A stretch of 64,000 nt of DNA from Trachythela sp. YZ-2020 (lineage: Eukaryota; Cnidaria; Anthozoa; Malacalcyonacea; Clavulariidae): positions 558,001 to 622,000 of the forward strand of contig JADLSH010000379.1 in NCBI GenBank assembly GCA_016169945.1, written 5' to 3'. This document shows positions 1 through 10,028 of this stretch, piece by piece; the stretch's first letter is position 1; each line of letters starts with the position of its first letter. The notes beneath the pieces are model-generated. The model was given only the letters and a program-made list of their open reading frames with translations, was not told the DNA's origin and made no database searches. The position numbers and the translations under genes were made by a program.

Positions 1-122
1 GCAGCATTTGTAAACAATTGGAAACAACGGAACCAAATGAAATAAGTTACATTTGTTCATTGTGTAGTGTTGCCTTTGTCACTTTGCAAGAACTTGAAAA
101 CCATGTTGATACCCACCCATGA
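1..122 (+). CDS. C2H2 zinc-finger protein, C-terminal end (partial)
   Basis: The open frame from base 3 to the TGA at 120-122 encodes about 39 residues. They include one clear C2H2 finger: Tyr-Ile-Cys-x2-Cys, then 12 residues, then His-x3-His, ending three codons later. This is the last finger of a protein whose start lies left of the window, or of an exon entered through the CAG at 2-4. An AATAAA at about 310 could serve as its poly(A) signal. C2H2 fingers usually bind DNA, but one finger does not identify the family. The finger spacing is exact and the frame is open; the extent of the gene is unknown. Confidence 0.6.
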   Translation, partial: SICKQLETTEPNEISYICSLCSVAFVTLQELENHVDTHP

Positions 123-692
123 GCATGACAAGCAACGAACAGACTAACTACTGTACTCTACTTTAAAGCAAATTTAAGATTGCTTGTTAGCAACAATGTA
201 TTTTTCACTATTGATTAATTTGTGAGCTGTCAAGCTACTCGCTACCCAAAGTTGAGCTTATATATGCATATGATATTTGTGAAAAAGTGAATGGTGATCT
301 TAAGCACAGAATAAAGATCTATACAGCAGAGCCACTCAGCGGTGCAACGTGTCCTCATTGTTTTAAATGCAAAAATATGCAGTTTACTGGCCAGAGTAAT
401 GGCGGACCAGCCAGTTCATCGTGCTGATTGGCCAGAAAAAGCAATTGACTGGCCACCAGAGTTATGGCGGCCAACATGCGTAATGCGATATGCGCGACCC
501 CAAAAAATTCAAAGGTTCCCAAGAGAGTGAACCCTCTATATAATATTTACTCTATGTCTTAAGTCCAATGTCTGTTGTTGGGCAGCTAACTCAACTGTGT
601 TCTTGAACAATAAGAAACAACGCTTATACTAAGAGTCTAGACGCTCTTTTGTAGTCGTGTTTGAAGCTGTTCAGCAGGCTAAAATCTAACAG
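123..692. other. 3' flank of zinc-finger gene with a dispersed repeat
   Basis: This stretch probably holds the 3' UTR of the zinc-finger gene (AATAAA near 310). About 330-490 is an old dispersed repeat: its reverse complement recurs at about 33960-34110, sharing blocks such as GCCACTCAGC and TAATGGCGGACCAG. No convincing coding region is seen. Confidence 0.5.
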
Positions 693-700
693 GCTAAATG

Positions 701-1640
701 TAGTGCTGGGCAAACTCCGGTTTTTCACCTCCGGCTCCGGCTCCGGCCAAAAAAACTCCGGCTCCGGGAAAAAAAACTCCGGCTCCGGCAGAAAACTTCC
801 AGCTCCGGCAAATTCGTGAAAATTCGAAATTTAATGGAAATTTCCAATTGCAAAGTGGAAGCACTATCTTTGTTTTTGATTTTAACACTTATGACTGTCG
901 TCATAGCTGTCGTCTGCATGGCGCGAGAGCGCGTTCTAATTTATGATTGTCAGCCTGAGAATTTTATCAGACGTCAACAATTTTAATTATAAAAAGTTTT
1001 AACCACATTGACTTTGCGTTTGTGAGTTTAAGCGACTGCTTCTTGTCTTGTGCAACCAATACCGTGCTTCATGCGACATAGAATACTATATTTAATGTTT
1101 GTGGCAAGCCTATACACACTTATCACTGCGAGTATTTAATTTTTCGTCGATGGATCTGGACAGGTTTTTTCAAAGCACCAAGCAAAAAATATCTATGCCA
1201 CTATGAAAACCAGCCTTGATTTTAATGAATGATTTTGACAGTGTGCAATGCCTGAATGCCAATGTTCTCAACAGAGCAATCGTAAATCGTTCGCACGCAA
1301 TGCAATAATCTGTCAGTATCAAAAAGTTGATACTGATTCGTTTAAAAATAGATATTTCATAATTTATACAAGACATACAAGCTTGCGATTGTATTACAAC
1401 TTTCCTGTGATAAGATCACAGACGCATGCAATAATGACTTGTTGCAATGTTGCCGTTTGAGACAACAGATACGACTTCAGATTTAATGCACTTTCAACAA
1501 ATTCAAAGAATCAAAGTCATTCTGACTCTCCAGCCGGAGCTGAGAGAAAGCACAGCAAACTCCGGCTCCGGCTCCGGCAGACAAAAAACGCCGGAGCTCC
1601 GGCCGAACTCCGGCCTCCGGTACTCCGGTGCACAGCACTA
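701..1640. mobile_element. Non-autonomous hAT-like DNA transposon (940 bp)
   Basis: The ends are inverted: TAGTGCTGGGCAAACTCCGG on the left, and a right end whose complement starts TAGTGCTGTGCACCGG. Subterminal regions are rich in repeated CTCCGG blocks in opposite orientation at the two ends. The element is flanked by an exact 8-bp direct repeat, GCTAAATG, at 693-700 and 1641-1648. An 8-bp target duplication is typical of the hAT superfamily. No intact transposase frame is present. Confidence 0.85.
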
Positions 1641-1648
1641 GCTAAATG

Positions 1649-2245
1649 CTCGGGCAATGTCCTCGCATTTTAAACATTTCTTGAATAATACATAGTATAT
1701 TGACAGTCTTTTGGGTGTACTATCACAGATTAACCAGAGCACGCGTCATGTGTTTTAGAATTTTACAATTTTTCGGCAGATCAAACGACACATGCGTTCA
1801 TTTACAAATTTCCCCTCTCAATAAATGAAGCGTTCCCGTTAGTGTGTTTGCATCCTCTAAAACGCCGCCGAAAGTCGAACCACTTGTGGTTTTAATCATT
1901 TTGAAGTATAAGCAGCCGTGAAGTTTTAAATAATGAAAAAACAGTCGATTAGCAGTTTCAAGTGCGCAGCCGTTAGCTGAATAGTGAACGTGTATGTTTG
2001 AGACCAAACCTCATTAACAGCACGTTGCCGTTGGAGAAACTCAGTATAGAAATACGTGCAACGTATGTATTACCAAGGACTGAACTAATCTACATATTAA
2101 AAACTAACTCTTTTCCTAAAAAGCTCATATCAATTAATCCTAAACTGTTCTTCCTTTAGACGTCCATTGTAAAGGCCAGCCCCTATAATAGCCAAGTTAC
2201 ATGGAGGAAACCGGACTAACTGTACCTTAATGAGTGCGGATAGCA
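1649..2245. other. Intergenic, no gene seen
   Basis: Only short unsupported open frames occur here, none with a recognisable domain. Confidence 0.5.
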
Positions 2246-2392
2246 AAATTACTGGGCGTATCATTATACACGCATAGCCTCGATTTCATTCTTTTGAAAA
2301 CAGACAGAAATTAAATTGCATAAGACTGAATAAAATTCAAAATAAATCAAAGAATGAAGTCGAGGTTATGCGTCTATGTGTTCCAGTAATTC
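2246..2392. mobile_element. Short inverted-repeat element (MITE-like, ~147 bp)
   Basis: The left arm (ATTACTGGGCG, then ACGCATAGCCTCGATTTCATTC) is answered at 2350-2392 by its imperfect reverse complement. The pair would fold into a hairpin of about 45 bp with a short AT-rich loop. No coding capacity. Confidence 0.6.
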
Positions 2393-2639
2393 TGAAAAAT
2401 AATGGTCTATAACTTAGGTAAACGTTTATGATGAGTTTCTCTAGACAACTTTACTTCAAATAATGCTAGAAGTCTCGGCTAACTGCGTCGTTTTTCAACA
2501 CACTTCTCGGTTTTTCAACTATAACCATGATAAACTACTAACGTTTTATGCTACCTTACAAAGATCTTGACAAAAAGAAAGACATTGACCTAAACTACAT
2601 TGATTCAATGGCGTTATATCCCGCACCAAATATGTATAG

Positions 2640-3115
2640 GTTATTATATGAGGGATGAGGTGATATCAGTTTTATCCGCGCTCGAGGACGATATCATCAT
2701 TAGAGAGTTTAAGATCTACGACGCGGCAATTTGATGACGCGGTCTCAATTCCAGCTCGAGAATGAGCGTTAAACAGTTTGATTAATGTAATAAATGTTTG
2801 AAGCTTTTTCAAATAACCTTACAAACAGCTTAGTTTTGCTAAACGATGCAGTGTCTGCTATAAGCTCGACTTTAAGTAACACATCCAACGTCACAACAAG
2901 CTTTCACGTTGCTTGAAAGACGTGGAAATGCTAAGTTAACGTTGTGTTGAGAATGACAACGCTGCTGAGGAAACCCCTGGGACCACAAATTATTCATACT
3001 TTTGTCTTGCATCAAGAATTTCTTTGTTTCGAAAGCGCGTCGTCGAGTCGCTGCGTCGTAGATCTTAAACTCTCTACCGAGAGGGATAAACTGATATCAC
3101 CGAGTCGTGAGTGTG
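2640..3115. mobile_element. TIR element ~475 bp
   Basis: Blocks GGTGATATCAG and GAGAGTTTAAGATCTACGAC near 2657-2725 reappear as reverse complements near 3050-3105, in mirrored order. This is the pattern of long, imperfect terminal inverted repeats around a unique centre. The open frame at 2944-3171 runs across the right arm and is probably spurious. Confidence 0.6.
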
Positions 3116-3754
3116 ATAACCTTTTTATCACATCTGGTGCCTTCATCAGGGTGATAAGCAGCGGGAAATAAAAACGATATCGTCCCTATTGACATATCGT
3201 TTTTATATCGCCCTGATAAAGGCACAAAAGTCAAGTATGTGATAAATAACTATATAGTAACTATGCTGGCTTGAATGTGTGTTCCAGTGTAGGTATATAG
3301 CGATGAACAATACACTCGACGGAATACAGGATCAAACTACCTCAAAAATATAACAGGAACTTCGACATTTTAAGCGAAGAACATTTTGAAATCTGTTGTC
3401 TCTGTCAAAATGGCATTTCCTGTGTTCTGGGGAAGATTTGACATGCAAAACCATGTCATTTTGCATGTTGTACATTTCAGGCAACGAAAAATCTCACTCC
3501 TTCGTATGAAGTTATCCCACTCCTTCGTATGAGGTTATCCCACTTCGATCTTTTCTTGGGGGTGCTAGCCCCTCCCCTTCTGCTTTTGGGGGGGCTATAG
3601 CCCCCCTATTCCGCCGTCCCTGTTTTTCACGTAGTTTGACCCTGTCCTCCCTCAGGTTTGAAGTAACTATACATGCAGCTAATATTGCGCAGTAGTTTCT
3701 GAGCATAAGCTTGCAGCCTCGGTAAAAAATCAATTGACACAACATTGAAATCAT
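3116..3754. other. Intergenic repeats, including a degenerate hammerhead-family copy
   Basis: About 3120-3240 holds an inverted repeat around GATATCGT/ACGATATC. About 3285-3400 is a decayed copy of the family also seen at 5795-5915 and 44890-44990 (shared GAACTTCGAC core). About 3486-3620 holds a duplicated CTCCTTCGTATGA and G/C-run inverted repeats around GGGGCTATAGCCCC. No supported gene. Confidence 0.45.
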
Positions 3755-3866
3755 TATTTATTCTATACATATCATATGCTTTCAACTGTTTTACATGTCA
3801 TATACCTATAACTATAAGTCTTATTATTCATAGATACTACACTTTCGCCAAATTCGATCGTTCACA

Positions 3867-4109
3867 TTAGTATACACAATAGTTGTCATGACATGTGCTG
3901 GTTGGGCAACAGCGGCAACTGGTGCACTTAGCTTTCTTAACCATTTCACTTTTTTCATCCATGACACTTGAATACCGTTTTCCTTGCGCCATTTTCAAGT
4001 TATCCACGATATGATCGTTTAACCATTTCCATCTTGGCCTGGCCAAACACACATTCCATGCACACAGCATTACGAGCAAGGCAACCATAGATTTTTTGCA
4101 GTTCGCCAT
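3867..4109 (-). CDS. Small secreted Cys-rich peptide precursor (80 aa)
   Basis: Reading from ATG at 4109 gives 80 residues: a signal peptide (MANCKKSMVALLVMLCAWN...CLA, about 23 residues), a basic spacer with Lys-Arg near the middle, and a C-terminal domain with six cysteines in the pattern C-x2-C-x-C-C-x4-C-x4-C ending in Val-Tyr. The open frame extends 58 codons upstream. I chose the internal Met because it begins an ideal signal peptide and a TATA box (CTATATAAGC on this strand, about 4212-4221) lies roughly 105 bases before it. An AATAAA (about 3758-3763) follows the stop. The gene is intronless. Such peptides include antimicrobial, signalling and venom-type molecules; I do not recognise the family and cannot choose between these roles. 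Confidence 0.7.
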   Translation of the reverse strand: MANCKKSMVALLVMLCAWNVCLARPRWKWLNDHIVDNLKMAQGKRYSSVMDEKSEMVKKAKCTSCRCCPTSTCHDNYCVY

Positions 4110-4211
4110 GTTGCTAGAAGTTTTCTTTCCAACTTGTTGTTTGCGGATCTCGTGACTCTGTGATCGTAGTAGCTTTACAGCAACTCTGAATTGTTTGAAC
4201 TTCGGCAACGT

Positions 4212-4221
4212 GCTTATATAG
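4212..4221 (-). promoter_or_regulatory. TATA box of the Cys-rich peptide gene
   Basis: CTATATAAGC on the minus strand sits about 105 bases before the chosen ATG (4109) and downstream of the longer frame's first Met. That supports a transcript starting too late to include the longer N-terminus. Confidence 0.5.
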
Positions 4222-4289
4222 TCCGCCGCGCATACCTTAGAATATATTAATATATAAGCATAGTCACAGAGAATGTCCGCCAATATGTA

Positions 4290-4838
4290 CTTTCATTAAA
4301 GCGTTTCAAAAACTCCTTGACTTGAGATACCGATAAAGAGAATTTTATTAGCAAGAATATTTACCCTGCACTTTAAGACCTAAATTTCCCGCCGTTATTT
4401 GCACAAGGAAAGACAACAATTTTTTTGCACATGTTCATTATACATTTATACATAACTCAAGAAAGGCAAGCAAGAAATATTGGTGGTCCAAAACGTGTTT
4501 CTAGACACTTTCTAGTATCACGAAGGAAGCTCTTTACTGCATGAGACCACTTCATTGCTTTTAGATAATATAATGTTCGAAATAATTGTAATGAAGTGCT
4601 TGAATGTCGGTAATACCCTTATATAATTACACAACTTGGGTGGCAAATTTAGCTATACTCATTAGAACATCAGAATTGTCAATGATATGACGGCGGTTTA
4701 AAAACCCTAAGATGCACTGGTGTTCTTACTAAATTTTCATCAACGGAAAATTAATAAGTAGCCGGCTACTTGCACTGAGATGTCGGCATGAACTTTGACT
4801 GAGTCCTTGAAAGCAAAATTTTCTTACTGATTACCGTT
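4290..4838. other. Intergenic, AT-rich, no gene seen
   Basis: This stretch lies upstream of the minus-strand peptide gene. No coding, RNA or clear repeat structure was recognised. Confidence 0.5.
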
Positions 4839-4839
4839 A

Positions 4840-5130
4840 AGGCCGGTTTACGCGAACTGGAGAATTATTCGCGCGAATATAGCGAATTGGGTTTACACAT
4901 TTTAAAATTCGCTCGAAAATTTGCAAACTTGCAAAAATCCTGGCTCTTGATTGGCTAAACTTTAATTCGTTCGCTGGCGACTGGCGAAAAAGTTGAAATT
5001 TTTCAACTCTTTCGCCAGTCGCTGCGAATCAAGTAGAATGACGAAATTTGCCATAAATAACCATCGCGCATGCTCAGTGACAAATTCGCTCCTTCGCGGG
5101 ATCAATTCGCGCGAACTGTAAACCGGCCTT
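4840..5130. mobile_element. PIF/Harbinger-like MITE (TTA target)
   Basis: The left end AGGCCGGTTTACGCGAACT is matched by the right end AGTTCGCGCGAATT...AAACCGGCCT read in reverse (right end GCGCGAACTGTAAACCGGCC). TTA lies on both sides. The interior is rich in TTCGC/GCGAA repeats in opposed orientation, so the single strand would fold extensively. A 3-bp TWA target duplication is typical of PIF/Harbinger elements. Confidence 0.7.
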
Positions 5131-5466
5131 TATAGACCATGTAATCGTGCATTCGTGCATGTGTAACGTGCCGAGCACTCTACTTCTTAGACCATCATAC
5201 TCACAACAGAGTCAAGAGTGAAATTATTTTTTTAGTACAGGTTTGCGTGACGTTAGCTTATCTTACAATTAGTTATTTACGTAATAATGACGTGCGTCTA
5301 CACCCAAAGGGAAACTACACCCTAATTAACATTATCAGCGCAACCGCAAATATTCAACCCACGCACGCTAAACATGTCTATGACTTTACGTGCGGTGCCA
5401 GTTTAGGTAGTGTCTATACAAATAGAATACAAAACAAGGGTAACTCCAAAAATTGATAACATTTTA

Positions 5467-5522
5467 ACATTTATCTACGTTTCGACTATGTTTCACAGTT
5501 TCAGTCATCATCAGGATAAACT
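5467..5522 (-). ncRNA. Type I hammerhead-ribozyme-like motif
   Basis: On the minus strand the order is GTTTATC, CTGATGA, stem II GACT...AGTC, GAAA, CGTA, GATAAAT. CTGATGA and GAAA are the invariant hammerhead core. GTTTATC pairs with GATAAAT as stem I (six Watson-Crick pairs plus one wobble), GACT/AGTC gives stem II, and GTA fits the NUH cleavage triplet. Stem III is reduced to ACGT, which could only pair between two molecules. Minimal dimeric hammerheads of this kind are known in Penelope-like retroelements. Activity is inferred, not shown. Confidence 0.6.
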
Positions 5523-5794
5523 AACTAGATTATATATCAAAAGCAGTGTTTATTTGAAGAAATATGATACATTAGGTTGATTATTAATGAATTAGTTAAA
5601 TATGATAAGTTCTTTAGAAGCTTTAATTCCATTATTAAGTTCAGGTTTATATCTTTGAATAGCGAGGGATTCTTGAAAAAGCAAAAGGGTTAGATTTATC
5701 TATGATTTTAGTACTGTGAAAAATATGTTCAGCCATTATACAAGACTCTGCGATTTTATTAAAATACTCAGTGGTTCTAAGAATTTTTACTATA

Positions 5795-5925
5795 CAAATA
5801 AGGTTCGGGTCTTTAGGATCAATCTACCTGGAAATACAACAAGAACTTCGACGTTTCGAGCGAAGGCCCTTCATCTGGAAGTTTGTTGTTGTATTTTTCA
5901 GGTAGATTGATCATAAAGACCCGAA
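5795..5925. repeat. Palindromic retroelement-type repeat with degenerate hammerhead core
   Basis: Arms of about 38 bp (CGGGTCTTTAGGATCAATC... and its imperfect complement ending AAAGACCCG) flank a ~40-base centre. On the minus strand that centre reads CAGATGA, GGGC-CTTC-GCTC hairpin, GAAA, CGTC. This is the hammerhead layout with U changed to A in CUGAUGA. Decayed relatives lie near 3285-3400 and 44890-44990. Confidence 0.55.
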
Positions 5926-5929
5926 GCTT

Positions 5930-6330
5930 ATTCATTAAATCGTAACATGCTTTTTACTACGCTTAAATATCCCAGCTAGCCCATACGCCATAGAATATTA
6001 ATACAAAGTTAAACAACCGCTTGTTCTAAGTGATTTCACGAAACATGGAAGTAAAAATTTACAAAAGAAGCTACTTCGTTTTAAGATATTCAATAGTCTC
6101 GTGTCTGATGCACTTTAAGGAAACGTTACAAGTCGTCAAGACGTCAATTAAAATAAATTTTCAATCGTTGAAACATACTGTCTTCCATTTCCCAACCATG
6201 CGGAAAAGAAACACGATGACCTCTTGTATTGAGAGCTAGTGACGTCATTATAATATCCGCTTCGTGATTCATGGATAATAGGTATATACGACCTTCGAAA
6301 CAATCGCAGTATATGCTAATTCTTTGTGTT
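5930..6330. other. Upstream region of the Cys-rich receptor gene
   Basis: A TATA-like GGTATATACG near 6280 lies about 55 bases before the chosen ATG at 6335. Short open frames upstream are unsupported. Confidence 0.35.
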
Positions 6331-6334
6331 CACA

Positions 6335-8239
6335 ATGCTAAAATATATAGTTCTATTATTCGCTACATATACAGTGTTTTTTCAAGATAGTATACTTTCA
6401 GTCGCAGATGATGATTGCACTTCAGACTCAGTTTGCCCTAGAAAGGCTAGGACATCAATTCAACACAAATCATGTTGCAAATGTCACGTTTGGTCGTTGG
6501 ACAGAGACTATCGCCGTCGCGGTAAATCATGTTCTATATTTTCGTGTGGAACCTCTTGCACTTCCAATAATGATTGCCGTCGCTCGGGGGAGTGCTGTGT
6601 GCTACCAAATCGGGCAAATGCTCAAAATCGTATGTGGGATGGTTGTCGTGAATGTGAATACAATTACGACTGTGGTTATGGTAAGGTATGCTGCTATGGA
6701 TATTCAAATGCACAAAAAATCTGTAGGGAAAATTGTGTTGGGTTGTACTGTGATAATAGACTAGGTGATCTATGTCGTGGTTCTCAAGAATGTTGCCTTT
6801 CTAATGTGTGTGTTAATTGCTCGAAGCCTGGCTGCCTCGACAATGACGAGTGTGGAACAGAACAATATTGTTGTAACAAAAAACGTTTACGTGGTGATGA
6901 CAGTTATTGTAATTCCACTTGTTTTGGAATGAGCTGTAGTACTGGCACTGATTGTGGACGTTATGAGTGTTGCCATGAAGAGAAGTGTGTTAAGTGCTCC
7001 AGCCTTGAATGTTCTTCAAATTCAGATTGTGGCTCTGGATATTGTTGCAAACATCGTGTCCTCGGAACAAGTCGGTGTAGGTCGACTGGTTGTATTACTA
7101 TAGGTCAAAGATGTGACACAAGAAGAGATTGTGGCGGCTTGGATGAATGTTGTAGATATAACAGGTGTGCAAAATGTTCCGAATCAACATGCAAAGATGA
7201 TTCCGAGTGTCCTCTTGGAGAACATTGCTGCAAGGAAGGCAGACATCCAATATGCAGTCGAAGTTGTTTAGGACAGTTCTGTAACTCTAATGAAGACTGT
7301 GCGGGCCAAGAGGTATGTTGCATTGCAAATAGGTGTACAGCATTTGGCTGTGCCTGTGCATCTAATTCCGACTGTTCGTTTGGAATATACTGTTGCTATA
7401 CAGACACAAATCCTGGTTGTAACATCAGTTGTATTGGGAAAGAATGTTCGTCAGATGGCGATTGTGGCGCCCCAGAGGAAATATGCACTTACCCAGACAG
7501 TGATTGTATTTACGGTTCTTCTTCCAGTAAAACATGCCCTCCACGACCAAAACTGACAAAATGTTTTAACAGAAATGGTTGTTATTCTCATGACGACTGT
7601 AATGTATTTGGTACCGGATATTACTGCTGTAACGAGAAACACTTCCCTGGAAAAAGGTGTAATACAAATTGTCTCAACAAATTTTGTAGCAAAGACAGTG
7701 ACTGTGGTGGTTCCAATGAATGCTGTGGCTCCAATAACAAATGCACAAAATGTAAAGTTCCCATGTGGCTCATCGGAATTATAGTCGGAACTTCGCTGCT
7801 GTTTCTTAGTGTGGTTGTTTTTTTGATCAGATGTCTTCACTCCAAGCTGAAACAGCAAAGAATGGAGAGGCAACCATCGCGACAAGGTGATACAGAAATG
7901 GAACCCCTACAGCACAACCGCCACCAAAATGTTTCTAGTTCTAGATTACAAAGCAACGTTGGTTCTTCGTTTGTTGATGATGTTCAATCTTTCCAGCCTA
8001 CTCAACTTTCGCGTGGCATTTCACCATCACAGACTGCCTCGCAACAAATGCAGGCTATGCCTTCCCGAAGCGCAGAAATAGACAATGAGCCTGACATTAT
8101 ACAATCCAATGATTCTCACGAGGGAAATACGAATGAAGGGAATGAAACAGTACTGTCGAGTACTCCTCCCCCGCCCTATCCTGGCATTACCCCTTCCTAT
8201 CCTCCACCATCTTATCAAGAACTATTTGAGAACCGCTAG
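6335..8239 (+). CDS. Type I membrane protein with repeated Cys-rich modules and PPxY tail (634 aa)
   Basis: A single uninterrupted frame. The in-frame GTG at 6326 is ignored; ATG at 6335 starts MLKYIVLLFATYTVFF, a signal peptide of about 25 residues. Residues ~28-485 are a chain of about a dozen modules of the form C-x3-4-DC-x4-6-CC followed by spaced Cys. They recall the disulphide knots of dickkopf, prokineticin or WAP-like proteins, but I cannot assign a named family. A transmembrane helix (WLIGIIVGTSLLFLSVVVFL, about residues 484-503) is followed by a basic stop and a ~130-residue cytoplasmic tail. The tail is Ser/Gln-rich and ends in proline-rich PPPPY and PPSY motifs, which are classic ligands for NEDD4/YAP-type WW domains. 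It is likely a cell-surface receptor or adhesion protein subject to WW-ligase control. Lack of introns among intron-rich neighbours could mean an old retrocopy or a lineage-specific gene. Confidence 0.85.
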   Translation: MLKYIVLLFATYTVFFQDSILSVADDDCTSDSVCPRKARTSIQHKSCCKCHVWSLDRDYRRRGKSCSIFSCGTSCTSNNDCRRSGECCVLPNRANAQNRMWDGCRECEYNYDCGYGKVCCYGYSNAQKICRENCVGLYCDNRLGDLCRGSQECCLSNVCVNCSKPGCLDNDECGTEQYCCNKKRLRGDDSYCNSTCFGMSCSTGTDCGRYECCHEEKCVKCSSLECSSNSDCGSGYCCKHRVLGTSRCRSTGCITIGQRCDTRRDCGGLDECCRYNRCAKCSESTCKDDSECPLGEHCCKEGRHPICSRSCLGQFCNSNEDCAGQEVCCIANRCTAFGCACASNSDCSFGIYCCYTDTNPGCNISCIGKECSSDGDCGAPEEICTYPDSDCIYGSSSSKTCPPRPKLTKCFNRNGCYSHDDCNVFGTGYYCCNEKHFPGKRCNTNCLNKFCSKDSDCGGSNECCGSNNKCTKCKVPMWLIGIIVGTSLLFLSVVVFLIRCLHSKLKQQRMERQPSRQGDTEMEPLQHNRHQNVSSSRLQSNVGSSFVDDVQSFQPTQLSRGISPSQTASQQMQAMPSRSAEIDNEPDIIQSNDSHEGNTNEGNETVLSSTPPPPYPGITPSYPPPSYQELFENR

Positions 8240-8299
8240 ATACTGGAACATAATTACGGGAACTACTGAGTATCTTTATAAAATGCACAACAACGGCAA

Positions 8300-8412
8300 C
8301 TCTGAATGAATGAATGAATGAATGAAGGAAGCATTTCTATTTCTACCTTTCGACTATATTTTAGTCCTCTTCAGTAAAATCACGCCATAGTCGAAACGTA
8401 GAAGAAACAAAA
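8300..8412. repeat. GAAT microsatellite and hammerhead-family inverted repeat
   Basis: A (TGAA)n run at about 8304-8327 is followed by two inverted copies of a TCGACTAT/ATAGTCGAAA block. On the minus strand the first reads CTGAAGA, GGACT...AGTC, GAAA, so it is a decayed hammerhead-type core with a mutation in CTGATGA. AATAAA near 8454 may serve the preceding gene. Confidence 0.45.
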
Positions 8413-10028
8413 GTGCTTTCTTTATTCCCTATAGAAACGAAGTATAGAAGCACAATAAAACGTATATATTCAGCTTGTCAGATAAATACGTATAAACAAC
8501 GCATGACCCAAATCCTCTAATGACGTCAGCGCTGCGCCACGAACACCCACGAAATATTCGCGCGTTCAAGTAGGAACTTGAGAACGAGGCTGACGCATTT
8601 GCTGACGTCAGTAAGCGTTGTACTTCATGTAATTTGACGTCGAAACGTCTCGTTAAAGTGTAGAGATCAGTTGATTAATGTTTGAAACGGTTTTTGCAAT
8701 TTCTCGACTTCAATAAGTTTTTTGGACTTTATGGGATATTGAGCACATTGCATGAACTGTGATTTAAGGTGAATTTCCTGTAGTGAGATAGAATTTTAGT
8801 ATGAACACGTTAGTGCCGCTTGCAGTGATAGAATAAACTAAAGGTAAACAAATTAGTTTACGAACTTCATCGCTTTTGACTCGATGACCTCTAATTAATT
8901 TGCGGTTCCTTTGCAGACAAAAAAAACAATTTGTTTTCAAAGTCACGGTCTTTTAGGCCAAGAAAAGCGGGAAAATATCTTGTTAACTTGCAATATACGT
9001 TGTTCAAACTCAGACACGATGTTCAAGGTCGACTTAGGGTTGTTACATCAAAACTATACCTAGGTAGATTTTAGTGACAATTAGTCGAAATATCACATTT
9101 ACTTTTGCCCCTCGAACTCGTATCCTAAGTTTCCAAGATGTTAATTTTCGGAGAATCCATTGTTATCTTAAAATCTTTAGGCCAACTTCGGATCCGGCTA
9201 AAATTATCCTTCAGTTGCAGCGACATAGGGCAACTTATGGTGATTTAAGAAACTGATTTGAAGAAAACTTGGTGCCAATTTGCGATTTAAGGCGACTTAA
9301 GACAAATTTTGGTAGCAGGCCGTATTCTGGTAAAGAATATGTAGTGCTTACTGCTTACCCATGCATCATTTCCGCGGTACAAAACCGTCTCTTTTGAGTT
9401 TTGTGCCAGGCATTTGCGCAGATTAGTTCGGTGAAAACTAAGGTCTCCAGGCTTTTTGGGGGCCCATCAAAAACGGAGAACCAAAAAGAATCTTGATACA
9501 TTGCACAGATTTAGAAGTGTTGGCCAAAAGCATTGAAGATTGTATATTTTGTGCTAGTAAATCAGAAAACTGGAGAGAGCATATATATTCATAGAGATCT
9601 AACACTGCTCACTCTGATGGCACATTATTGATATGGGTTTCTAGAGGTTTGCATGGCAAATCAAAGTTTCCTAATCTGTAGTGACTCTACTACACGGCCA
9701 AAGGCAACTGAATTAGCGAGAGAGTTCGAGAAATCCACGAGAAATTTCCGCGAGAAATTTCCACGAGAAATTTCCCTTTTTCTTAATAATTTATACCGCG
9801 TCCCCCCTCCCGCATTCAGATTCCACTGCTAAATTGATTAGACCACTCTGCGGTGGCTAAGAATAACTCCATCCATATAAATACGACGTTGTCGACAATG
9901 CTAGTCTAATATTAAAGCCGCAGAGTGTATGTATTGTTGGTTAGGATCAGCGAATAATTTTTCATCCTGCTTTAACCTTTCTCAATAATTAATCACGGAC
10001 AATGTTAGTAGAAAACACTTTAATCGAG
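8413..10028. other. Intergenic, CRE-like sites and a small tandem repeat
   Basis: Two perfect TGACGTCA palindromes (8521 and about 8603) lie near ACGTC-containing sequence; they could bind bZIP factors but no adjacent start proves a promoter. About 9730-9778 holds four copies of CGAGAAATTTCC. The remainder has no supported gene. Confidence 0.4.

Noticed and set aside
3867..4283. Longer 138-residue form of the Cys-rich peptide
   Set aside because: The first 58 residues lie partly upstream of the TATA box and would bury the signal peptide; the internal Met is the better start.
8521..8612. CRE pair as the promoter of the LamG gene
   Set aside because: The sites lie about 1.4 kb before the first exon with no start element between; kept only as a note on sequence content.
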